Positions 54,601 to 64,000 of a DNA stretch of 64,000 nt are shown here, in pieces (the stretch's first letter is position 1; each line of letters starts with the position of its first letter). The position numbers and the translations under genes are program-made. The notes under the pieces were generated by a model. That model worked only from the letters and a program-made list of their open reading frames with translations. It did no database searches and was not told the origin of the DNA. Origin of the DNA: Dipetalonema caudispina (lineage: Eukaryota; Nematoda; Chromadorea; Rhabditida; Onchocercidae); NCBI GenBank assembly GCA_013365325.1, contig JABVXV010000274.1:1-64000 (forward strand), read 5' to 3'.

Positions 54601-55704
54601 TGAATATTCGTAGGTTTACACAGAGTATCATCCTCTTTATTACTATCACTTCTGTAGTGATTGTTGTAGTAGTAGCAGTAGTAGCTTTTTTTTTTTTTTT
54701 GCTTATTATTCGATATAATTTAGTAATTTACTTATAAATTAGTCATTGTTACAATTTTCATTATAAAGATAATGATAACGATACTAATAGAAATGGTTAA
54801 ATACAGTAGAGAAATGATGATGATTGAGATGGTAAATACAACAATGATAATAGTGGTGATGGTAAGAATGATAAATACAGTAATGATGATGATAAGAATA
54901 ATAAATGGAATGGTTAAGTTATTTTGTTGCTGGATAATATTATTAATATATCTAACAAGACTATTAATATAAAAATAATACTAATTATCTTTGTACAACT
55001 TATTGTTTAATTATTATTTCATTACTTACCACTATTGATAAAATGGCAATAAATTGCTTAAAATTAAATTTCACTAGAATTGTAATATTCTTTTCGTAGA
55101 ATTGCTTGAGAAGAAAAGATTCCTACACGAATTACGAAATTAATATTCATCAGTGTATAATAATTGAAATGAATTTCAAATGTAGAATTTTATGTTGAAA
55201 TTGATGAGTAATTTATGACTAATAATGATTAAGTGTAAGTAATTAATGTTGAAAACAATATTAAAACTAACCAATTGAAATTTTTTGTTGTTATTAGCTT
55301 ATATAATGTAATTATGAAGAAAAATGGGAAATTTTCATATTTTTATCACTTTTCAAATTTTTTTTGTAATTTTGATTTGTTGTTCCATTACAGTAATCAT
55401 ATAATATTTGAACAGTAGAATGGTTTGAGAATTAGTAATTGTATTAGATGCTATCTTCTATTTTACCATTGTAAGGTAGCACAGCTCTCTAAGAAGCTTA
55501 TCAATAGGGGTAACTATGAATGTAATCCGTTTGCAAACAATATTTAATCCTGTCTATTTCACTTCGGATCAACAAGTTACCCACAATAAAATGTAGCTCA
55601 TAGATAGGTATAATAATGCATGAAATGATTGAATCTAATTAAACTCGTATTAAATTTCAATTATCAAGTGAAATTAATGGCTATTAGGTGGAATTATTAT
55701 TGTT

Positions 55705-55709
55705 ATTAC

Positions 55710-55800
<91 letters not shown>

Positions 55801-55862
55801 TACTTTTATTGTTATCATTATTATTATTACTATTGTTGTTATCATTATTATTATTATTATTA
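55705..55862. repeat. (ATT)n microsatellite
   Basis: About 30 pure ATT units, then a degenerate ATT/ACT/GTT tail. The leucine- and isoleucine-only frames across it are repeat artefacts. Confidence 0.98.
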
Positions 55863-56065
55863 CTGGCTTAATTAGAATAACTTATTGGATGTGAAAAATG
55901 ATAATGATTGAAGAAAATTGAAATTATGCAAGTTTCGTAAGTTTTAAATAGCGTTACACTTACATTGTAATACTATCTCATATTACATTTGCGGATAAAA
56001 TAGGTCAGTTTATTGGTATGGATGAGTACATTTCCGAATATATAGATTATATGGATTAAATTTAG

Positions 56066-56239
56066 TGAATAGTTGCAATCAATATGATCAAATATGTTAT
56101 GCACAAACAATTGATACTTATGGTTGCACTATCGAAGTGATGGTTTCATCGATTATGAATGAAAATTTATTCAAATTAAGTATTTCCGAAAGACGAATTT
56201 ATTGCCATTTTAGCATCTTTTTCAAATTTAAGCAATACT
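56066..56239 (+). other. orphan exon-like stretch
   Basis: An acceptor AAATTTAG at 56058-56065 and a perfect donor GTAAGT at 56240 bracket a 174-base open frame. It contains CNQYDQICYAQTIDTYGC, then IMNENLFKLSISERRIYC, so it is fairly Cys-rich and mixed in composition. No neighbouring exon with matching phase was found, and no family is recognised. Confidence 0.2.
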
Positions 56240-58157
56240 GTAAGTTTTTGAAATTTATCTACACACAATTCTAATATATCAAATTTATATTTGATAAAAT
56301 TAGACACATCTTAATTATCGATTCCATTAATCTTAGATGGATTAAATGATGTCTTTAAATGTGTTTTACAACATTCGTTATTGAATAACATCATGGCACA
56401 TTTCATCGTCTTAATTAATCATTTTACTTCATTTTATGAATTGTTTTTGAAAATTTAATGCCTTGATGTGATAATGACAAGGATTATTCGAATTTTTTCC
56501 TTATCAAATGCTTTTTTGTTATCATAAAATATGCATAATAATATTGGAGTTATGCAAAATTAAAAAATTTATTTAAATTGGTGAGGAAATGTATAACATT
56601 GTAATTGTGTATGTAATTTCAATAAAAATTGCGCAAAAAAAAATGTTTTTTCTGCATATTACAAATTTTGTGAATTCTGAAGAAAAATTCTAACCAAATT
56701 TCTACAAATTTATTCAAATTTTAAAAAATTTTGCTAATAACAAATAAATGTTGATACTAGATTATTCTAATAGTATCAAAACTGTTAGGATATTTCCAAA
56801 GTTTACATAACAGTAAACGGTATATATGCATGACCTTTAACCCCCACCGTGATCTTTCCACACAATTTTCCAATAATAGCAAATAGCAATGAATGGAAAC
56901 AAGAATGCGTATACAATATGCTGAAATTTTCTTTTTTTTCAAAAAATAAGAACAAAAAAATTGATCAATAATTTTTCTTTCTTTCTCTTCCCCTTTCTTC
57001 CTCTCTCTCCCCCTTCCCTTTCTTCTTTCCTTTTAACATTTATTCCAATTTTTAGATGTATAAATATGGTACTTCTTTATTTAATGTTGATTATTTACTT
57101 AATGAAAGAAATGGGAAGATGATTGAGAAAGGAAGAGAGAGAGGGAGAGAGAGTGAGGGAAAAAAAAAGGAAGAAAAAACGGAAGTAAGATAGATAAAAG
57201 GGAGGTAAAAAGGGATAAATGTATTGCGAAAAAGATTCCTTCAGATTCTCCTCTTCAGGATTCTTCTAATGATTACATATCATTCATCATATCTTGGAAA
57301 ATATATTTCTCGAAGGATATTCCAAGAACAAATATTTCTCAAGGAAATAATATTAAGTACCAATTCTCAATTAATATATTTTATATATCAAGTCAGTAGC
57401 TAATTACTTATTATTACTATTATCTACTGTAGTAGTATTGATTTGTTATTAATTAATGGTAATGGTAATATAGTTTGATGAAGGAAATGAATGAATGTAT
57501 GAACGAATAGTTTATGTTCCTTTTTCCGATATTAATAGAAGAATGAAAAGAAGGAAGAAAAAGGAAAGGTATATGCAAATAACCCTATAACCCTTGACAT
57601 TTCCTCTTCATCATACGCAACCTCATTCTACCTAAAAGATTGTTTGAAAACAAAAAGCTTTTTCAAATAATAACTGCTTGATAAGTATGTGTATGCACCA
57701 CTTCAAATATACTTCGTCTAATAAAACAAAAAAGATGGAAGAAGAGGTAAAGGCGGAAAAAAGTACTTACTTCACTTCATTAACTACTACACATCCATTT
57801 TTACCTAAATGAAGAGGATGATAAATCGCATTAATAACACGAGCATATGGGAATGTAAGAAATGAGAAGAAAAAAAAATATATATGTGTTCTTATTCCGG
57901 AAATTGAACGGATTGTGATTAAATAAAATAATCATTTATCTTATTATTGTTTACCGGAAAATAAGATGAATTGAAATTGGGTAAAATAATAATTTACACA
58001 ATTATTTGTACGTATGTGTATTATTGTTTACTGCTGATTTTTTTTATTTTTGGCTATTAATTACTAATAATAAAGTAGTAATAATATACATATATATATA
58101 TATATATTTCATGTGGTTGAAATGATATTGGTTTTAATAATCTGAATAGCACAAATT

Positions 58158-58365
58158 GAATTATCATCATTCTACGACAAGTTTGTAGAATGATAATAAT
58201 TCATGTTAATATATTTTGTACCACCATAAATCTATTATTTGAAAATAGAATTCATAAAAATTATCTTCTAAAATTTATATATTATCAAATTTATGGATCA
58301 TCATACAATCCAACTACTGATACTAACATTGGAATTTACGGTAATATTTATAATGTTAGTATCAG
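58158..58365. repeat. two adjacent inverted repeats
   Basis: The first has 18-base arms at 58158-58175 and 58185-58202 with one mismatch and a 9-base loop (right arm starts GTAGAATGATAATAATTC). The second has perfect 14-base arms CTGATACTAACATT at 58317-58330 and its complement at 58352-58365, with a 21-base loop. Confidence 0.8.
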
Positions 58366-58828
58366 CACCAGAAAATATAAACATCGAGATATTTGCATTC
58401 TGTCGGGAATTATAATATACATGAAGTTAGGGATAAAAAGAAACAAAATTTATTCCCGAGATGAGATTTTTTCTTGGAATTACTTTTTAAAATTAATTTT
58501 AAGATTTTTCATAAAATTTCTCAGAATGGAAAAATGGAAACAGAAATAACATACATTTATATGCAATAAATGATTGTTATTCATTAATATTAATTTGACT
58601 TTTATTCAATAAATTATCGAAAATTAAGTAATGTTGGAAATTGTAACTTGTTGTGTGAGATAACCAATCAGGCAGAATTCCTTTTTTGTTTCGATGTTTC
58701 AACGAATTCATTACATATAGAGAAAGATAAGTGAGATCAGTTATCAGTTCGTGTTAAGGAGAGGCGAAGAACTTTTGGCAGTTATCGGGCAAGTCTGGTG
58801 TAAAGCTTATTTGACTTTATAATGGTTT

Positions 58829-59236
58829 TCATCTGGGCCCAAGATAGCAGGACACATCAGTTCGCATTTTTGGCCCATCATCTCCACCACTACTACCACT
58901 GCCACCACCACCGCCACCGTTACCGCCACCGCCACCGCCACCGACACCGCCACCACCACTGCCTAAACTTATCATCAAACATTATTACTGTTATTATAAT
59001 AATAATTATTATTGCAATTAAAATTATCAGTGATCAAAAATGTTCAAATCTTTTCACTCACTTCCATAATCATATTCTCGTTGATAAGCATAACCACCAC
59101 CTCCTCCACCACCGTAACCACCACCACCATAACCTCCACCACCACCATAACCTCCACCACCACCATAACCACCACCAGCACTACCACCACCGCCAGATGC
59201 CCCTGGTGGTCCCATATAACAGCTCGTGTCGCCCAT
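58829..59236 (-). CDS. glycine-rich protein with paired SCYxGP motifs
   Basis: Two exons in transcript order, 59236-59062 and 58962-58829 (TGA), encode 102 residues; donor GTGAGT, acceptor TTTAG, phase 1. The protein starts MGDTSCYMGPPG. It continues as Gly-rich arrays of (GGGGY)n, then YAYQREYDYG, then a second Gly-rich block from exon 2, and ends TDVSCYLGPR. The near-identical D-x-SCY-x-GP motifs at the two ends and the uninterrupted Gly frame through the splice support the model. No signal peptide is seen from this ATG; an in-frame upstream extension (to 59311) would add a mildly hydrophobic stretch. Family unrecognised; the composition resembles nematode glycine-rich secreted or structural proteins. 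A cytosolic RNA-binding-type Gly-rich protein is the alternative, but no RRM is present. Confidence 0.75.
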
Positions 59237-59783
59237 CCTTCGTAAAATAAAGTTACACGAATAAATGACACTGACTTCATAAGCACTTATATAATTAAGA
59301 ATATGCCACATAAAATTAGCATATCACACAATTTTTGCATAAACATAATTAAATTATTCAATAAAACTATCCAAAAATTTGCATGATATAATGGAAATTT
59401 ATATTTAATATTAATAACACATATGAAAAGTGTACATTTAATTTACATAGCTAACGAATTTTATTTTTAATATTTAAATATTTTACAAAATCAATTCCAA
59501 AAAGTTTGAGAAATTCCTTACAAATTATTTTGAAATTTGCACATATACAAAAACTGTCTTACTTATAATTTAAACTAAACTATTCAATAAACAATTTATT
59601 AAGATAATGAACTAAATTACTGAAATATATATAAAGGAATGATGAAATAATAATTGATATGATCAATGCAAGTGAAATATAACGATAACTAATTCTTGTT
59701 ATTAGTAATCTGTCATTTCCAGATGATTTAGACATCAAACAATATTAGCTAATTAATACGTATCGGCAATTTTGGATATCCGT

Positions 59784-60095
59784 TCAACAGTTAAGGAAAA
59801 GCTGGTAACACTTATAGATGTTTTCAGAATTTGTTACTTCAATATCATAGCCGAATGCTAAGTGTTTCAAAGGTAAAGCATTCCACTTCGTCGGTTCAAT
59901 GCCAACACAACAAGATGGTACCAATGATGAATCTTTGCGTGTCATCTGATACCGTACATGTCATGTATTGTACATGATTGCAATGTTATTCATTCTGAGG
60001 TTTGTGTAATCTTGGATGAAACCGATGGTAAACTGCACTTAGAATCTTCTAAGGAAATGGTTCGGGAATATGACTGAGGTGCGGCGTATTTTAAA
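59784..60095 (-). pseudogene. coding-like Cys-rich block, probably decayed
   Basis: A minus-strand stretch, less AT-rich than its flanks, holds two open segments in different frames. The upstream one (60095-59990) includes LEDSKCSLPSVSSKITQTSE and stops. The downstream one (about 59945-59784, ATG to TGA, 53 residues) includes SLVPSCCVGIEPTKW then LPLKHLAFGYDIEV and KCYQLFLNC. A third frame covers the gap with QSCTIHDMYGIR. No splice sites explain the changes, so a frameshifted small secreted Cys-rich protein is the best reading. The spacing loosely recalls cystine-knot ligands. It could also be a live gene with sequence errors. Confidence 0.35.
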
Positions 60096-60696
60096 TTAGA
60101 GGCATTTCTTCTCAAATTTCACTGATAACATCCTTTGTCTATGTATAACAATTATCTGTACGACTTCCCGCTTTCCCGAAAGTAGTCGAAACTACAATTC
60201 TTTGAGCGAAGAGATTGTTACATTCTTTCTGAATGAATATTATTATATTTTATCGATTACTGCCATTTCCTAATCTTCTTTTACATTCCTACTCCCACTT
60301 CCTCTTTCCAATCATTTCAACGAATTACATTTATACCACCTGCGTACACTGGGATATAACTTCACTCTTCACTTTTACAATAATAAAAATTCCAACAAAA
60401 CGAGTTGATGAAAATCAAAATCCCAAAAAAAGTATTTTTAAAACTACTAGATGATACATGAATATCTATCCATCGCTCATTACGATCATCGATTCTATAA
60501 TTAAACTGATGAACATAATTTAAGTGTAACGAGGGGAAAAACATCTATGGAAAAAGGAAATGTAAGTTGTCTACCAGAATGAACAGTTAGGGTTATAGAA
60601 TAACAGCTCACAACTAATGAGCAAACCAGTATCTGATCAATTTAAGGAACCATTTAATCCATTTGCAAGCAAGCAAATAAAAAACAAATACATCCC

Positions 60697-60775
60697 AAAA
60701 ACATCAATGAAAAGGAAATAAAAAGCCAAAAACATCAATGAAAAGGAAATAAAAAGCCAAAAACACAATGAATAA
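60697..60775. repeat. 31-bp tandem repeat 3' of rbm-5
   Basis: About 2.4 copies of a unit with CAAAAACATCAATGAAAAGG followed by AAATAAAAAGC. The first two copies are identical and the last is truncated. It lies 70-150 bases beyond the rbm-5 stop codon, so it is probably in the 3' UTR. Confidence 0.85.
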
Positions 60776-60843
60776 AACTTTGAAACAACTGCCAATCAAC
60801 TCTTTGCTCTCTTTCCTCTCTCATCTCTTCTGTTTCTATTTAA

Positions 60844-63800
60844 TCACTGCAAATCCTGAAAACGACTCATCATCGAAGTACGTGCTCGTTCCCGCCTAGA
60901 TGCATTCGCACCGTGCAACATTCTTGAACCAGCTGCACCTAATCCTGCTCCTTCTACCCGCATCTCCGTTGCTATCGGTGTTACGATACCTGCAAAAAAT
61001 TATACTTTATTTATATGTGCTGAAACAGCATGCTTGGTAATAAATAAATAAACAAGCTCCGTAAAGCAGAATAAGTTTACAACCGACTTTGTATTGTCAC
61101 AGGTTCACTATTCAACCAGATAATATCCAAATGACAAAACTTAACATACCAAGTTTGAATAAGTGACTGATCATGGAAAAATTTAAAATAGTTGCAACTT
61201 ATAAATGACGAATTTCAAATTCTGTGCGATATCTGCAACTTTCAGATTCCTATCCTCCTGGCTAAACATAACTTAGTTTTCCATAGGCAAAAAACTTCAT
61301 ACCTTGATTATTCTTTCCGATACCAGTCCCTTCTTGCCAACCCATTGATTTTAATAACTTATTTCCTATGTTTGTATCGTCGATCGGAATGTCTGATGAT
61401 CGGACGGCATAATCTGCTCCAACTTCAACACTATCGCTTGTAAAACCTGGAGTAAAATACGAGAAGTAGATAATTATCAAAAAAAAAAACCTCACACCTC
61501 AAATGTTCCCCATTAAAATGAAAAAAAATAGTGGAAAACTTTATAAACAAAACCTTTCACCTTGAACAATAAACACGAAAATGTCAAAAAAGGAAGAAAC
61601 TAACCACTTGGATCTAATCCGAACAAATTACGGCGTTCTTTTGCGCGATCTCGATATTGCTGCGGCGCAAGCGAACATGAAGAGGTACCTTGTAAGGTAG
61701 ATACGGATGGCATCGACCATGCACTGTCATCGACAGATGCTTGCAATAAATGTGCTTCCAGATTTTTCTGGAAAATTGCGATTTTGTGCTGATAAAATTA
61801 GTAAAATAGTCCACATTCGACCCCCAACAAAGCTAAGTGGAAACTCAAAATGATGTAAACTACTAAACACTCAACAACCCGACCAAGCTATTTTATCTGG
61901 TGTATTTTTTACTTAAGTATATGCAGAAAGCTTCGCCACTTCTATCCAAACTGTAATTCGAAATAATTGGTCATAGCACTCATTTTTTGTTTTTAAAGGG
62001 AAAAATTACGTAAATGTTCGTGTGTTAGATATTAACAACAGCAGCTAAAACTAAAACAGCGATAGTCAAGATGATTCTCTTTATGATAGCCAGTTAAAAA
62101 AACTAGAACTAATGCAAGCATACAAACGCAACCGGATGTCATTTTCAAATCTACACGGCTTGAAATTTTTATACCTTATGGAGATCCGACATTCGAACAT
62201 GTTTCATCAAAATTTCTAAACTTGCGAATTTTCGTCTACACAAAATGCAATATTTTTTTTCAATATCAACAAAAGTTTCATCCGAATGTGTCCTGAAAAA
62301 AATAGGGCAAAATATTTTCTACTTCTTAATTGACTTTGTACAATACGACAACCCCACTTCAGACTACTAATTAGACTATTCCAGCATTGTTGTAACAATA
62401 CAAATCTAACGAAAATCTAATTAAACGTATAATTACTTCACAACTTTTCAGCATTTTGCAGTTGGCAGCGATTAGTAAAGACGGCAGCAGTATTCAGCCA
62501 GTATATGACATATCATCTTTTATTCACAAATAATGCTCCTAAGACACATTTTGTAATTAAATAAACTGAAGCAACAGAATGAGATGTACTGAATGTATAA
62601 AAAAAAAAAACATACGTTTTGACAGGTGGAATAGCAACTGGATCGACAACTGAAGGCGGCGGTAAATCAACTGCATGCTGAGCTAAACGATTTCCACCTT
62701 TACTATTCAATGCTACACGACCCACACCAACTGCTGCAATTTTTGCTGCTGGCGGTATCTCTTCCTCTTCATCATCATCACTGAATGAGCCGAATGGATT
62801 CTGTAAATAACGAAATTTCGACCAACTATTTATATAGTTTGAGCTTCCATTCCAAATCTAACAGTAACTTCAGCAAATATTCCGAAACATTGGATGAAAA
62901 ATGAAAACCTCACTAACACTTGTCTTCTCAAGCATTTTATATGTAAGATCAGCAGTTGGTTCGACGGTAGTTGTTTTCGGTTTGGCGGCAGTTACCAGAG
63001 GTGATGTAGTCTCCAATTTTGGAGGTGCTTTGACGGCTAACAACACTTTACTTTGTTTTTTAGCCCAACGAGCCATTTCTCGCGCAATATCTTTTGCAGT
63101 CTTTTGAGGCTAGAAATAAGCGAGAAAGAAACTTTCAAGAAAACGAGAATCCTTCCCAATTCCCCAGAAAGGAGTCAAGAAAAATCGCCAGAACTTTTGG
63201 GTATGCAAATATAAATCCTGATCATACGATAAAATTAAAACTACCTCTTTTTTTGGTTCTTCCTTCACAGCTTCGGTATTTTTCTCGATAGTTTCGTTTT
63301 GACTTTCGTTATTTGTTATAACTTCTGAAAATGGATTATCTTAAATGATGTAAAATTTAAAAAATTAAAATTCTTGTCCAATTTCCCCTCCCGAAAGTTA
63401 ATGTGTTGGGCATCAAAAGGAACTTACAAGAACTTTGACCTACCTTGATCTGTTCCAGTTTGTCGGGACATTAAATCACACGGTATATATGTTTGATATG
63501 CTGCGTTCCAGCAATTCCATTTTTGTGCGTTAGCATCCCAATAATACTGCGAATTGCTGTCATAATATAAACCAGTAGTTGGGTCATAATATAATCCGGA
63601 AGATGGCTCAAATTGATATATAGTCGGGTTTGGTGCACCTGTAAAAAAAAAATCTAATAATTTGAATAACTTAACTTGATTAAGTGAGGGCAATCCTAAC
63701 TAGAAGTTTAAATATTTTTGAAATTCCTGAATTGGAAAAAGTACATACGATATCTTTTATAACGTCCCCATGGAGTTTCCACGAAGCCTAAATCGGCAGC

Positions 63801-63875
63801 TCCTTTGATCTGTGGGCCGGTATAAGACGACGGTGGCCCTTGTGCACCACCCCCAGATGGAATACTTTGTGAATC
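60844..63875 (-). CDS. rbm-5: RBM5/RBM10-type splicing regulator, C-terminal part
   Basis: An RNA-binding spliceosomal regulator of alternative splice-site choice; the RRM-containing 5' exons lie beyond the right edge. Nine exons are visible in transcript order: 63875-63749, 63638-63444, 63324-63245, 63109-62918, 62800-62616, 62292-62175, 61767-61605, 61446-61303 and 60989-60844 (TGA). They give 449 residues and all phases close. Visible domains in order: an OCRE motif (GLYYDPTTGLYYDSNSQYYW), a Lys-rich segment (AREMARWAKKQSKV), NPFGSFSDDDEEEE, a C2H2 zinc finger (KYCILCRRKF...HVRMSDLH), an NLFGLDPSG linker, and a G-patch (NKLLKSMGWQEGTGIGK). The C-terminal GIVTPI..RVEGAGLGAAGS block is diagnostic of RBM5/10. 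The order OCRE, C2H2, G-patch matches the family exactly. Confidence 0.95.
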
Positions 63876-64000
63876 CTGTAAATAGAGTCAAAATTAGAAA
63901 AAGATTTTTGCAAAAGATTTGCAACAAGTGTTCGCAATTTTAATGTAACACTAATTTTAGATATAAGCATATACTAAACGAAATATAAGTGAAACTAAAA
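63876..64000. other. intron of rbm-5 at the window edge
   Basis: Upstream of the TTTACAG acceptor at 63876. The sequence is AT-rich with no coding signal, so the rest of the gene continues outside the window. Confidence 0.8.

Larger units (their letters stand above)
49658..58828. other. 9-kb gene-poor region downstream of gsc
   Basis: AT-rich with stops in all frames. Identified content is purine tracts (50636-50690, 57120-57170), a GACA/CA microsatellite (51571-51624), an (ATT)n array (55705-55862), an orphan exon-like stretch (56066-56239) and paired hairpins (58158-58365). A 119-codon plus-strand frame at 58190-58549 is AT-driven, and no gene is called from it. Confidence 0.6.

Noticed and set aside
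55629..55894. Leu- and Ile-rich 68-80 codon frames
   Set aside because: Translations of the (ATT)n microsatellite.
58190..58549. 119-codon plus-strand open frame
   Set aside because: Dominated by Ile, Tyr, Asn and Lys as expected of AT-rich DNA, no domain, no acceptor before the ATG, and it overlaps two hairpins.
58822..59250. His-rich and Thr-rich plus-strand open frames
   Set aside because: Shadows of the Gly-rich minus-strand gene; GGT codons read backwards give ACC/CAC/CCA repeats.

Overview
The window looks like nuclear DNA of a nematode, most likely a clade III (spirurid/filarial-type) worm. The DNA is very AT-rich, with short exons, introns from about 65 bp to over 1 kb, and TTTCAG-type acceptors directly before start codons, as expected for spliced-leader trans-splicing. 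The encoded proteins have clear nematode counterparts (UNC-11/AP180, a Goosecoid/CEH-45-type homeodomain, RBM-5, aspartylglucosaminidase). The clade is inferred from overall character; no species-diagnostic sequence was seen. No operon with tight spacing, no rRNA or tRNA, and no CRISPR or phage features were seen.

Layout from left to right. An (AAT)n tract is followed by a plus-strand gene for a DUF4773 secreted-type protein (256-2658). A complete minus-strand aspartylglucosaminidase gene follows (4442-7673), with an unassigned coding-like exon just upstream (about 8007-8189). The large minus-strand unc-11/AP180 clathrin-adaptor gene fills 10385-21111 (19 exons, 898 codons in the longest form, reading frame closed across every junction). 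About 13 kb without recognisable genes follows, rich in microsatellites and minisatellites. Next come a small minus-strand gene for a membrane-anchored YccV/HspQ-domain protein (34177-36185) and a plus-strand helical-repeat protein (38008-40002). After 5.5 kb of repeat-rich intergenic DNA there is a goosecoid-like homeobox gene (45539-49546, plus), then 9 kb of gene-poor DNA. Last are a two-exon glycine-rich protein gene (58829-59236, minus), a coding-like but broken Cys-rich block (about 59784-60095), and the 3' nine exons of an RBM5/RBM10-type splicing factor (60844-63875, minus, 5' end outside the window).

The genes are functionally unrelated (lysosomal glycoprotein breakdown, endocytosis, transcription, splicing); nothing suggests a gene cluster. 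The long gene-poor flanks of unc-11 and the homeobox gene are where neuronal or developmental regulatory DNA would be expected, but no enhancer is identified here. The most notable structure is in unc-11: a run of six consecutive phase-1 symmetric exons in the clathrin/AP2-binding tail, plus a symmetric 69-nt exon inside the ANTH domain. Exon models were read by eye from splice-site phase and protein similarity. Exon edges are firm where both phase and family alignment agree, and are flagged where they do not.
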